64,000 nt of DNA. Source: Alphaproteobacteria bacterium HT1-32 (lineage in GTDB: Bacteria > Pseudomonadota > Alphaproteobacteria > Rhodospirillales > HT1-32). Below are positions 35,401-44,644 of the stretch, piece after piece. A model generated the notes under the pieces. The model was not told the origin of the DNA. It made no database searches and saw nothing but the letters and a program-made list of their open reading frames with translations. Location of the stretch: the NCBI GenBank assembly GCA_009649675.1, contig WJPL01000001.1:1508469-1572468 (forward strand), read 5' to 3'. The position numbers were made by a program, and so were the translations under genes. Positions within the stretch are counted from its first letter, which is position 1. Every line of letters starts with the position of its first letter.

Positions 35401-35772
35401 ATGATCTATTACTCAGAAGACCATGAATGGATTGAAGTCGAAGACGGAGTCGGAACCGTCGGCATTACCGCTTATGCCGCTGAACAGCTGGGCGATGTGG
35501 TGTTTGTTGAAGTCCCGGAAGTCGGCAAGACCCTGGCCAAGGGTGACGATGCGGCGGTGGTCGAATCCGTAAAGGCGGCCAGTGAAATCTACAGCCCGGT
35601 CTCCGGCGAAGTGGTCGAAAGCAATGACAGCCTGCCGGATGCGCCGGAAACAGTCGGCGATGACCCGCAGGGTGATGGCTGGTTCTTCAAGATCAAGCTG
35701 GAAGACGAGAGCGAACTGGAAGAACTGATGGATGATGCTGCCTACAAGGCATTTCTGGAAGGGCTGGACTGA
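35401..35772 (+). CDS. gcvH: Glycine cleavage H-protein (lipoyl carrier)
   Basis: 123 residues from the ATG at 35401 with AGGAGAAA upstream; an in-frame extension into gcvT is not conserved. The lipoylated lysine is K58 in [17 protein letters not shown]. The protein shuttles the aminomethyl intermediate between P, T and L proteins. Its stop overlaps the gcvPA start (TGATG). The partner dihydrolipoamide dehydrogenase is not in this operon; the lpd gene at 49 kb could serve, which is inference. Confidence 0.97.
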   Translation: MIYYSEDHEWIEVEDGVGTVGITAYAAEQLGDVVFVEVPEVGKTLAKGDDAAVVESVKAASEIYSPVSGEVVESNDSLPDAPETVGDDPQGDGWFFKIKLEDESELEELMDDAAYKAFLEGLD

Positions 35773-37115
35773 TGCGCTATCTGCCGCTGACGGAGGCGGA
35801 TCGCCAGTCAATGCTGGCGCGCATCGGCGCGCCATCGGTGGATGCCCTGTTCCGGGATGTGCCGGAGCAGGCCTATCATGACGGTGATTTCGACCTGCCT
35901 GACTTCAAGGGAGAGCTGGAGGTTGAACGCCTTCTGCGGGGTTATGCCGACGAAAATCTTGGGGCCAATTCGGTGCCCTGTTTCCTGGGTGCCGGTGCTT
36001 ACCATCATCACGTGCCGTCTTCGGTGGATTATCTGATTCAGCGGGGCGAGTTTCTGACCGCCTACACGCCCTATCAGCCGGAAATCGCCCAGGGCACCCT
36101 GCAATATGTCTTCGAATTCCAGACCCAGGTGGCCATGCTGACCGGGATGGATGTGGCAAATGCGGGCATGTATGACGGCGCGACCTCCTGCGGTGAGGCG
36201 GTCGCCATGGCGATGCGCATCACCAGGCGCAGCAAGGCCGTGTTGTCCGGCTGGCTGCACCCGCATTATCGGGAAGTGGTCGAAACCAATGCGCATTTTC
36301 TGGGAACGGAAATTCATTCGGAACCGGCAGATCCGCTGAACGGGACGGACCTTTCAGCCCTGATCGATGATCAGACGGCCTGTGTCGTGGTGCAGAATCC
36401 GGGAATTTTCGGTCATGTCCGTGACTATTCCGACCTTGCTGCGGCCTGCCATGAAAAAGGCGCGCTGCTGGTGATGATCGTAACCGAGGCCGTCAGCCTT
36501 GGTGCGCTGAAATCGCCGGGTGAAATGGGGGCGGATATTGTTGCCGGTGAAGGCCAGTCCTTTGGTGTGCAACTGGGCTATGGCGGACCCTATGTCGGGC
36601 TGTTTGCGACCCGTCAGAAATATGTCCGCAACATGCCGGGCCGTCTCTGCGGCGAGACTGTCGATGAAGATGGCCGCCGTGGTTATGTGCTGACCCTGTC
36701 GACCCGCGAGCAGCATATCCGGCGCGAGAAGGCGACCAGCAACATCTGCACGGCCTCCGGTCTGTGCGCGCTGGCCTTTACGATCCATGTGTCGCTGCTG
36801 GGCGAGGCCGGTCTCGACCGGCTGGCGAAGCTGAACCATGCGGCAGCGGTGACGCTGGCGGAGAAGCTGGAAGCTCTGGACGGCGTTGAACTGCTGAACG
36901 ACACTTTCTTCAATGAATTCACGATCAAGCTGTCAAAGCCTGCGGATACAGTCGTCGAGAAACTTGCCGGTAAAGGCATTCTGGGCGGGGTTCCGGTCTC
37001 ACGCATGATGCCGGGTGCCGGTCTGGATAACTGCCTCATTCTGGCAGCAACGGAGACCGCGACAGCGGAAGATATCGACCATCTTGTTTCCAGCCTGAAG
37101 GAGGCCCTGGCATGA
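35772..37115 (+). CDS. gcvPA: Glycine dehydrogenase (decarboxylating) subunit 1
   Basis: 447 residues, the N-terminal half of the P-protein as a separate chain. It starts [19 protein letters not shown] and contains [27 protein letters not shown] and the [14 protein letters not shown] block, all typical of subunit 1. It forms a heterotetramer with GcvPB. The split form is common in Firmicutes, Thermus and many alphaproteobacteria, while enterobacteria have one fused chain. It overlaps gcvPB by four bases (ATGA). Confidence 0.96.
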   Translation: MRYLPLTEADRQSMLARIGAPSVDALFRDVPEQAYHDGDFDLPDFKGELEVERLLRGYADENLGANSVPCFLGAGAYHHHVPSSVDYLIQRGEFLTAYTPYQPEIAQGTLQYVFEFQTQVAMLTGMDVANAGMYDGATSCGEAVAMAMRITRRSKAVLSGWLHPHYREVVETNAHFLGTEIHSEPADPLNGTDLSALIDDQTACVVVQNPGIFGHVRDYSDLAAACHEKGALLVMIVTEAVSLGALKSPGEMGADIVAGEGQSFGVQLGYGGPYVGLFATRQKYVRNMPGRLCGETVDEDGRRGYVLTLSTREQHIRREKATSNICTASGLCALAFTIHVSLLGEAGLDRLAKLNHAAAVTLAEKLEALDGVELLNDTFFNEFTIKLSKPADTVVEKLAGKGILGGVPVSRMMPGAGLDNCLILAATETATAEDIDHLVSSLKEALA

Positions 37116-38626
37116 CCAAGGATACTTTCACCGGCCATCGCGGCCTGATGCTGGAAGAACCGCTGCTGTTTGAACAGGGGCAGGAAGGCCGTACCGGCGT
37201 TGATTTGCCGGAGCCGGCGGCGGTAAAAAGCCGCCTCGGTGACTGTGCCCGCGGGCGCAGTGTACCGCTGCCCGGCCTGTCAGAGCCGCAGGTGGTGCGC
37301 CACTTCACCCGGCTGAGCCAGCGCAACTATGGTATTGATTCCGGGTTCTTCCCGCTCGGTTCCTGCACCATGAAGCATAACCCCCGGATCAATGAGAAGG
37401 TGGTGCGGCTTGGTGGTCTGGGCGATCTGCATCCGATGCAGCCGGAATCGACGGTTCAGGGTGCGCTGCGCCTGATCGACGATCTGGCAGACTGGCTGAT
37501 GAAGCTGACGGGCATGCCGGCCGTGGCGATGTCCCCGGCTGCCGGGGCGCATGGCGAACTTTGTGGCCTGATGGCGATCCGCTCCAAGCTGGACAGCGAC
37601 GGCCAGCAGCATCGTATGCGGATGCTGGTGCCGGAATCGGCACATGGTACCAACCCGGCCTCGGCCGCAGCCTGCGGCTTTACCGTTGATCCGATCCCCG
37701 CCAACAAGCGTGGCCGGGTCGATCTCGAAGCCTTCCGGGCCAAGCTGGGTGACGATGTGGCCGGCATGATGCTGACCAACCCGAACACCTGTGGCCTGTT
37801 CGAGAACGATATCATCGAACTGGCTGCGATGATTCATGAAGCCGGTGGTTACTTCTATTGTGACGGGGCGAACTTCAACGCCATTGTCGGGCGGGTGCGT
37901 CCGGGCGATCTCGGCGTCGACTGCATGCATATCAACCTGCACAAGACCTTCTCGACCCCGCATGGCGGCGGCGGCCCGGGCAGCGGCCCGACGGTGCTGT
38001 CCGATGCGCTGTCGGCTTTTGCTCCCCTGCCTTATGTGGTGAAGGACGGCGACCGGTTCCGGCTGGTCGAACATCCCGGCGATGCGGACGAAAAACCGTT
38101 CGGCCGGATGAAGGGCTTTCATGGCCAGATGGGCATGTTCGTCCGCGCCATCGCCTATATGCTGAGCCACGGCAAGGACGGCCTGCGTCAGGTCTCCGGT
38201 GATGCGGTGTTGAATGCCAATTACATCCTCGCCAGTCTGAAGGATGTGATGACCGCTCCGTTCGGTGGTCCCTGCATGCATGAAGCCCTGTTCGATGATG
38301 CCTTCCTGAAGGATACTGGTGTGTCGACACTGGATTTTGCCAAGGCAATGATCGACGAGGGTTTCCATCCGATGACCATGTATTTCCCGCTGGTGGTGCA
38401 CGGCGCGATGCTGATGGAACCGACGGAAACCGAAGGCCGGGAGGCGCTGGACGAGTTCATCGGCTCCATGCGGTTTCTGGCTGAAAAGGCAAAGGCCGGT
38501 GATGTGGACCGTTTCAAGAACGCCCCGCAACTCACCCCCTGGCGCCGTCTCGACGAAACTGGCGCAGCCCGCAAGCCGGTGCTGCGCTGGACCCCGCTGG
38601 AGCCGGACCAGCAGGCTGCCGAATGA
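37112..38626 (+). CDS. gcvPB: Glycine dehydrogenase (decarboxylating) subunit 2
   Basis: 504 residues carrying the PLP site. The Schiff-base lysine is K278 in [20 protein letters not shown]. Earlier landmarks are [16 protein letters not shown] (80-95), [15 protein letters not shown] and [13 protein letters not shown]-like [11 protein letters not shown]. With GcvPA it decarboxylates glycine and loads the aminomethyl group on H-protein. It is the last gene of the operon and is followed by two hairpins at the edge of the AT-rich island. Confidence 0.96.
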   Translation: MTKDTFTGHRGLMLEEPLLFEQGQEGRTGVDLPEPAAVKSRLGDCARGRSVPLPGLSEPQVVRHFTRLSQRNYGIDSGFFPLGSCTMKHNPRINEKVVRLGGLGDLHPMQPESTVQGALRLIDDLADWLMKLTGMPAVAMSPAAGAHGELCGLMAIRSKLDSDGQQHRMRMLVPESAHGTNPASAAACGFTVDPIPANKRGRVDLEAFRAKLGDDVAGMMLTNPNTCGLFENDIIELAAMIHEAGGYFYCDGANFNAIVGRVRPGDLGVDCMHINLHKTFSTPHGGGGPGSGPTVLSDALSAFAPLPYVVKDGDRFRLVEHPGDADEKPFGRMKGFHGQMGMFVRAIAYMLSHGKDGLRQVSGDAVLNANYILASLKDVMTAPFGGPCMHEALFDDAFLKDTGVSTLDFAKAMIDEGFHPMTMYFPLVVHGAMLMEPTETEGREALDEFIGSMRFLAEKAKAGDVDRFKNAPQLTPWRRLDETGAARKPVLRWTPLEPDQQAAE

Positions 38627-38631
38627 AACAG

Positions 38632-38682
38632 CCCCCCTCTCCTGCGGTGAGGTGGGGGAGGGGGGTGACTGTCTCGACAGTC
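38632..38682 (+). terminator. Two hairpins after the gcv operon
   Basis: CCCCCCTC (38632-38639) pairs with GAGGGGGG (38658-38665), and directly after it GACTGT-CTCG-ACAGTC (38667-38682) forms a tight tetraloop hairpin followed by GTTT. The T-run is short, so termination strength is uncertain. Confidence 0.5.
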
Positions 38683-38696
38683 GTTTCGAGGCTGTT

Positions 38697-39403
38697 CAGG
38701 CTACTGTTTATTAATATATTTGCTACTTACTTTATAAATTTTGAGCATGAGTTAAGTGAAGTGCATCGACTTGGGTTGTTGAAGTTTAAATCGAGAAAAA
38801 TATTGACCTTTCTCTAATATTTAACTGTGTGGACTCATAAAACTTAATTACGAAAATGTGATGATTATTAATTTTTATTTCTTACTCCGGCCAAAGAAGT
38901 ACCCAATCAATGTCCCAAATAGTACACCTATTGTAGAGTCAAATTTATCATAAAACGATAGAAGTACGGCTGCAATAATTACGGTAAAGACAAGAATATA
39001 TTTTCCAATAATGTTGATTTTTTGGTGTCCTGCATTTCGCTCCATCCCAAATCGTTTCAAATCTTCGATAATTGCGACAACACGAATAGCAACTTCATGC
39101 CCCGAGGGGGTTGATAGGTATGTCCAGAATGATCTGAGATCAGTTTCCTCTTCTGGTTTGATGGTCGGCGGCATCTCAATATCAGTCATTTTTCACTCCA
39201 AACTTTAATTACATATATTATTATGAATTATAATAGATTTAAATAATCTTTATAGTAAATGTGGGGCGGCGCATTTGGACCCAGGTCAATACCTGAACAT
39301 AAATCGATTATGTCGAATAGGTTAAGCTGGGTGATAGGAGTGTCTGTCGTCCTTCAAAGCGTGTCATTGGCCCTCTTCAAGATCAAAATTATCAACCTTT
39401 CCT
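38697..39403. other. AT-rich island of about 0.7 kb
   Basis: Base composition drops sharply from the GC-rich surroundings: long A/T runs such as TTATTAATATATTTGC and TATATTATTATGAATTATAA appear throughout. It starts right after the gcv hairpins and ends at the exporter gene. It holds one supportable small gene (38875-39189, minus strand). The flanks 38697-38874 and 39190-39403 contain no gene, repeat or transposase I can support. The composition suggests acquired DNA; no boundary repeats were found. Confidence 0.65.
38875..39189 (-). CDS. Small membrane protein with two C-terminal helices, AT-rich gene
   Basis: 104 residues from an ATG with GGAG eight bases upstream. The first ~55 residues are soluble and polar (EMPPTIKPEEETDLRSFW near the start). 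Two hydrophobic segments follow: KYILVFTVIIAAVLLSFY (about 64-81) and a Gly-rich GVLFGTLIGYFFGR (about 88-101) ending in SKK, which would leave both ends in the cytoplasm. I do not recognise the family. Its codons favour A/T endings, unlike every neighbour, in keeping with transfer. Membrane proteins of this size occur in phage and mobile-element cargo, but nothing here proves such an origin. Confidence 0.7.
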   Translation of the reverse strand: MTDIEMPPTIKPEEETDLRSFWTYLSTPSGHEVAIRVVAIIEDLKRFGMERNAGHQKINIIGKYILVFTVIIAAVLLSFYDKFDSTIGVLFGTLIGYFFGRSKK

Positions 39404-40306
39404 TTATCCCAGCAGAATTGGACTTCTTGGCTGTCGGTGCGCGATGATAATGCCGGTGGCGACCAGCAGCAGACCGGCCAGAAAGGACGGGCCGACCTGT
39501 TCATCCAGCAAGGCCCAGCCCAGTGCGGTTGCGGTGACCGGCCCCAGCGCCAGAAATATGGTGACGCGGGTGGGTGAGGCACGGCCCAGCGCCCAGAGCC
39601 AGAGAAAATAGGTTCCCCCCGACGACAGGCCGATCAGGATGACAATGATCCACCCCGTCTGATCGAGCCGGGGCGCGGTTGTGAAGAATCCTTCATATGC
39701 GGCGAAAACCACCAGAAACAGAACCGAGGCTGCCATCGCCAGGGTACTGACCTGCACAGTCGGATAGCGTTGCAGATAAGGGCGGTAGAGGACGCTGCAG
39801 AGTGCCCCGGTTGCGGCGCTGATGAAGATCGCGATCTCACCCCGCCAGTCGCCGTTACCGATCCCTTCCGTCAGCAGCTTGTGGCTGAGCGCCAGTGCCA
39901 CGCCGCCCATGGTCAGGATCACCCCGGCCGACCGGAACAAGCCGAGGCGTTCGCGGCCCAGCATGGCCGCAAATAACATGGTCAGCAGCGGAAAGGAGGA
40001 GAAGATGACGGCCGCCCGTCCGGAGGGAATGAGACTGAGGCCGTAATTCATCACGGCGATCAGGACCCCGAATTGCAGGATGCCAAGAATGGCAATCGGC
40101 GCCATGTCTGCTGTCGCGATGCGGGCGCGCCGGATCGTGTAATAGGCCGGAAGCAGACAAAGCGCGCCGACGCCATAGCGGATCATGGCCAGTGAGGCCG
40201 GGTCGATATCCGGCAGGACGAACCGGCTGGCGACCATCGCTGCTCCGACCTGAATCCCGGTGATGGCAGCGGCGAGCGAGGTGGTGACGGAGGGGCTGTC
40301 GCTCAC
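39404..40306 (-). CDS. EamA/DMT-superfamily transporter
   Basis: 300 residues with about ten hydrophobic segments in two EamA repeats: the first begins SLAAAITGIQVGAAMVASRF, and the second ends ALGPVTATALGWALLDEQVG, the usual family end signature. Family members export amino acids, purines or other metabolites. The start overlaps the MarR-GNAT stop by four bases (ATGA), so the two are one unit. The substrate is unknown; coupling with an acetyltransferase-regulator suggests export of a compound sensed or modified by that protein. Confidence 0.9.
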   Translation of the reverse strand: MSDSPSVTTSLAAAITGIQVGAAMVASRFVLPDIDPASLAMIRYGVGALCLLPAYYTIRRARIATADMAPIAILGILQFGVLIAVMNYGLSLIPSGRAAVIFSSFPLLTMLFAAMLGRERLGLFRSAGVILTMGGVALALSHKLLTEGIGNGDWRGEIAIFISAATGALCSVLYRPYLQRYPTVQVSTLAMAASVLFLVVFAAYEGFFTTAPRLDQTGWIIVILIGLSSGGTYFLWLWALGRASPTRVTIFLALGPVTATALGWALLDEQVGPSFLAGLLLVATGIIIAHRQPRSPILLG

Positions 40307-41247
40307 AGGTCACGCTCCCAGGTTTCACCGGTCAGGTCATGGCCGAAACTGGTATGCGGTTCTTCATGAACCAGCCGGAAATCGAGTGCTTCATAAAGTT
40401 GACGGGCATCGGTCAGGATGCTGTTGGTCCAGAGGGTCATGCGCCGGTAGCCGGCTTCACGGGCAAAGCGCAGGCATTCCTGAACCAGCCGTTTGCCGAT
40501 ACCCTGCCCGCGGGCCCTCGGCTCGACCAGAACCAGCCGGAGTCTGGCGGTGATGTCATCCTGGGCGACAACGACGGCTGATCCGACCCGCTGGCCGTCA
40601 CGCTCTGCGATCCAGATGCAGTCCCGGTCCGGATCAAAATTGTCGATGATCTCCGATGTGATCTTTGCCACCAGTGCTTCAAAGGTAATGTCCCAGTCAT
40701 ATTCCTCTGAATAGAGGCGTCCATGCGCCTCGACGATCCAGCCGAGATCACCGCTGCGATGCGGACGCAGCAGCCAGCCCTGAGCAGAGTCAGGCTGTGG
40801 CCGGAAGATATCCTCTATCGATTTCATGCAGGCGATCAGGCGCTCGCGGTCGCTGGTGGCCAGCGGGGCCAGCAGTCTGCTGGTCTGGCGAACGGACGCG
40901 CGGTTCAGCCGGTCGAAGACTTCCCGCCCTGCGATGGTCAGCCGCAGCAGCATCTGTCTGGCATCCTGCTCGCTGCGCTGGCGGTCGATGACATCGGCAT
41001 TGCGCAATCGCTTGAGAATGCGGCTGACATATCCCGGATCCAGATCCAGCAGCTGGCAAAGGTCGCGGGCTGTCAGTCCTGAACTGTGCGCCAGCTCAAA
41101 AATGATCCGGGCTTCCGTCAGGGTCCAGGGGCTGTCGAGCAATCCTTCGCGTAATAACCCGGCCTGAACGGTGATGAACCGGTTGAACTGTCGCACCGCC
41201 TCGATATGCGGGCCGGAGACAGGGTCATTTGGAGGTGAAACGGTCAT
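40303..41247 (-). CDS. MarR-type regulator fused to a GNAT acetyltransferase
   Basis: 314 residues. Residues 1-150 form a MarR winged helix (ARDLCQLLDLDPGYVSRILKR as recognition part, RQRSEQDARQMLLRLT as wing). Residues about 155-314 are a GNAT domain with acetyl-CoA motif A VEPRARGQGIGKRLVQE (241-257) and LYEALDFRLVHEEPHTSFG. Such MarR-GNAT fusions are a known but poorly characterised bacterial group. A 21-bp palindrome lies 22 bp before the start, which fits autorepression. It lacks a clear ribosome site. Its product may acetylate and sense the compound exported by the overlapping DMT transporter; that is inference. Confidence 0.9.
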   Translation of the reverse strand: MTVSPPNDPVSGPHIEAVRQFNRFITVQAGLLREGLLDSPWTLTEARIIFELAHSSGLTARDLCQLLDLDPGYVSRILKRLRNADVIDRQRSEQDARQMLLRLTIAGREVFDRLNRASVRQTSRLLAPLATSDRERLIACMKSIEDIFRPQPDSAQGWLLRPHRSGDLGWIVEAHGRLYSEEYDWDITFEALVAKITSEIIDNFDPDRDCIWIAERDGQRVGSAVVVAQDDITARLRLVLVEPRARGQGIGKRLVQECLRFAREAGYRRMTLWTNSILTDARQLYEALDFRLVHEEPHTSFGHDLTGETWERDL

Positions 41248-41268
41248 AATAATGTAATCGTCAATAAA

Positions 41269-41289
41269 TTAGTTGCTAAAAGCAATTAA
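41269..41289. promoter_or_regulatory. 21-bp palindrome, probable MarR-GNAT operator
   Basis: TTAGTTGCT-AAA-AGCAATTAA: two nine-base arms that match except for one position, around a three-base centre. Size and symmetry are those of MarR-family operators. It lies 22-42 bp upstream of the MarR-GNAT start and about 200 bp before mdh. Confidence 0.6.
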
Positions 41290-41359
41290 AAAAATCGGCT
41301 CTGATGGATCAAATATGCAAAAGTTGCCTGATCCGGGGCGTTCTTGTGGGTATCCACAC

Positions 41360-41387
41360 TTGCCCGATGGATGGAATGGGGCATACT
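41360..41387 (+). promoter_or_regulatory. Candidate mdh/TCA promoter
   Basis: TTGCCC (41360-41365), a 16-base spacer and CATACT (41382-41387). The ~95-base leader then holds a GACCGTC-CTGAT-GACGGTC hairpin (41425-41443). The boxes are moderate matches only. Confidence 0.35.
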
Positions 41388-41469
41388 GGCGCGCAAATGA
41401 ACCCGGCAAATGGCTGTTCGGGATGACCGTCCTGATGACGGTCCGAAGAGCAGATTTTCCGGGACTTGA

Positions 41470-42450
<981 letters not shown>

Positions 42451-42463
42451 GCAGCCGATCAAC

Positions 42464-42500
42464 ACGGCGCGCCCCGGACAGGGACGCGCCGTTTCTTTCT
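42464..42500 (+). terminator. Intrinsic terminator between mdh and sucC
   Basis: ACGGCGCG (42464-42471) pairs with CGCGCCGT (42485-42492), extended inside by CCC/GGG, and is followed by TTTCTTTCT. It would end or attenuate mdh transcripts before sucC, which starts 20 bp later. Confidence 0.8.
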
Positions 42501-42519
42501 AACGACCCGGAAAGCGATC

Positions 42520-43716
42520 ATGAATATTCACGAATATCAGGCGAAGCAGCTACTCGGTAAGTATGGCGTCGCCACACCGCGTGGCAGCGTGGCGTACTCC
42601 GTCGATGAAGCTGTTGAAAAAGCCAATGAACTGGGCGGTCCTGTCTGGGTCGTCAAATCCCAGATTCACGCAGGTGGTCGCGGTGCCGGTCGCTTCAAGA
42701 GTGACCCGGACGGCAAGGGTGGCGTGCGCGTCGTCAAGTCCGTCGATGATGTCAAATCGAATGCCGGCGAAATGCTCAATCAGGTTCTGGTCACCAAGCA
42801 GACCGGACCGGAGGGCAAGGAAGTCAAGCGCCTCTATATTGAAGAAGGCTGCGACATCGCCCGCGAACTGTATCTGTCGATGCTGGTGGACCGCGGATCG
42901 TCGCGCATTGTCGTGATGGCTTCGACCGAAGGCGGTATGGATATCGAGGAAGTCGCCGAGAAAACGCCGGAAAAGATCGTGAAGGTATTCATCGACCCGA
43001 TCACGGGGATGATGCCGTTTCATGCGCGGGAAATTGCTTTTGGCCTGAAGCTGGAAGGCAATCAGGTCCGCTCGGCAACCAAGCTGTTGCTGTCGGTCTA
43101 TCAGGCCTTCACAGACCTCGATGCTTCGCTGCTTGAAGTGAACCCGCTGGTCGTGACCGGCGCGGGTGATGTCATTGCCCTCGATGCGAAGATGAACTTC
43201 GACGACAACGCCCTGTTCCGGCACAAGGATGTCGCTGAACTGCGTGACGAAGACGAAGAAGATCCTTCCGAACTCGAAGCCGGCAAGCATGACCTGAACT
43301 ACATCAAGCTTGATGGCGCCATCGGCTGCATGGTCAACGGTGCCGGTCTGGCCATGGCGACGATGGATATCATCCAGCTTTATGGCGGATCACCGGCCAA
43401 CTTCCTGGATGTTGGCGGTGGCGCGACCAAGGAACGGGTGGCGGTGGCTTTCAAGATCATCACCTCCGATCCGAATGTCGAAGGCATTCTGGTCAACATC
43501 TTCGGCGGCATCATGCGCTGTGACATCATCGCGGAAGGCATTGTTGCCGCTGCGAAGGAAATCAGCCTCAGCGTGCCGCTGGTTGTCCGTCTTGAGGGCA
43601 CCAACGTGGAGCGCGGCAAGGAAATCCTCGCCACCTCCGGTCTCGATATCATTTCCGCCGAAAATCTCGCCGATGCGGCCGAGAAGGTGGTCAAAGCGGT
43701 GAAGGAGGCAAACTGA
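42520..43716 (+). CDS. sucC: Succinyl-CoA synthetase beta subunit
   Basis: 398 residues. It starts [20 protein letters not shown], the ATP-grasp opening of the ADP-forming enzyme, with [14 protein letters not shown] and the [16 protein letters not shown] plus [15 protein letters not shown] segments near the C-terminus. With SucD it converts succinyl-CoA to succinate with nucleotide phosphorylation. The stop and the sucD start share one base (TGATG). Confidence 0.98.
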   Translation: MNIHEYQAKQLLGKYGVATPRGSVAYSVDEAVEKANELGGPVWVVKSQIHAGGRGAGRFKSDPDGKGGVRVVKSVDDVKSNAGEMLNQVLVTKQTGPEGKEVKRLYIEEGCDIARELYLSMLVDRGSSRIVVMASTEGGMDIEEVAEKTPEKIVKVFIDPITGMMPFHAREIAFGLKLEGNQVRSATKLLLSVYQAFTDLDASLLEVNPLVVTGAGDVIALDAKMNFDDNALFRHKDVAELRDEDEEDPSELEAGKHDLNYIKLDGAIGCMVNGAGLAMATMDIIQLYGGSPANFLDVGGGATKERVAVAFKIITSDPNVEGILVNIFGGIMRCDIIAEGIVAAAKEISLSVPLVVRLEGTNVERGKEILATSGLDIISAENLADAAEKVVKAVKEAN

Positions 43717-44591
43717 TGGCCGTTCTCGTCGACAAGAATACCAAGGTCATCTGCCAGGGCTTTACCGGCCAGCAGGGTTCCTTCCACTCCGAACAGGCCA
43801 TTGCCTATGGCACCAGGATGGTCGGCGGCGTAACGCCGGGCAAAGGTGGCTCCAAGCATCTCGGCCTGCCGGTCTATGACACGGTGGCCCAGGCCCGCGA
43901 AGCAACCGATTGCGATGCGTCAGTCATCTATGTGCCGCCGCCATTCGCCGCCGATGCAATCCTTGAGGCACTGGATGCGGAAGTGCCGCTGATCATCTGC
44001 ATCACCGAAGGCATTCCGGTGCTGGACATGGTGAAGGTGAAGCGTGCGCTCGGAACGTCCAGTTCACGCCTGATCGGGCCGAACTGCCCGGGTCTGATTA
44101 CACCGGATGCCTGCAAGATCGGCATCATGCCCGGCCATATCCACAAGCGCGGATCGGTGGGTATCGTGTCCCGTTCGGGCACCCTGACCTATGAAGCTGT
44201 CGCTCAGACCACAGCAGCCGGTCTTGGCCAGTCGACCTGTATCGGTATCGGTGGCGACCCGGTAAACGGGACCAACTTCATCGATTGCCTGGACCTGTTC
44301 CTGGGCGACGATGAAACGGAAAGTATCGTCATGATCGGCGAAATCGGTGGCGATGCAGAAGAAAACGCCGCCGAGTTCCTGAAACAGTCGAAGGTGAAGA
44401 AGCCGGTTGTCGGTTTCATTGCCGGTGTGACGGCCCCTCCGGGTCGCCGCATGGGTCATGCCGGCGCCATCATTTCCGGTGGCAAGGGCGGGGCCGACGA
44501 CAAGATGGAAGCCATGCGCAGCGCAGGCATTTCGGTGGCGAAGTCACCGGCGGCTCTGGGCAGCACCATGGTTGAGTTGCTCAAGGGCTGA
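43716..44591 (+). CDS. sucD: Succinyl-CoA synthetase alpha subunit
   Basis: 291 residues. CoA-binding Rossmann part opens [34 protein letters not shown] and the phospho-histidine segment [18 protein letters not shown] follow, the His being the phosphorylated residue. It is translationally coupled to sucC and followed by sucA after 53 bp. Confidence 0.98.
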   Translation: MAVLVDKNTKVICQGFTGQQGSFHSEQAIAYGTRMVGGVTPGKGGSKHLGLPVYDTVAQAREATDCDASVIYVPPPFAADAILEALDAEVPLIICITEGIPVLDMVKVKRALGTSSSRLIGPNCPGLITPDACKIGIMPGHIHKRGSVGIVSRSGTLTYEAVAQTTAAGLGQSTCIGIGGDPVNGTNFIDCLDLFLGDDETESIVMIGEIGGDAEENAAEFLKQSKVKKPVVGFIAGVTAPPGRRMGHAGAIISGGKGGADDKMEAMRSAGISVAKSPAALGSTMVELLKG

Positions 44592-44644
44592 TCGGCCCAC
44601 AAGCGTCAAAGTGATAAGGGAGAGCGCGGCAGCGCTTCAGCGGA

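Noticed and set aside
37280-38530. 416-codon open frame antisense to gcvPB
   Set aside because: The gcvPB frame has full conserved motifs; the antisense product is His/Gln/Arg-rich without a recognisable domain.
38623-38817. 64-codon plus-strand frame after gcvPB
   Set aside because: It runs through two hairpins, overlaps the gcvPB stop and has no ribosome site or similarity I can see.
39259-39447. 62-codon plus-strand frame at the end of the AT-rich island
   Set aside because: Overlaps the exporter gene on the other strand, no clear ribosome site; the MWGGAFGP start vaguely suggested an insertion-sequence remnant but nothing supports it.
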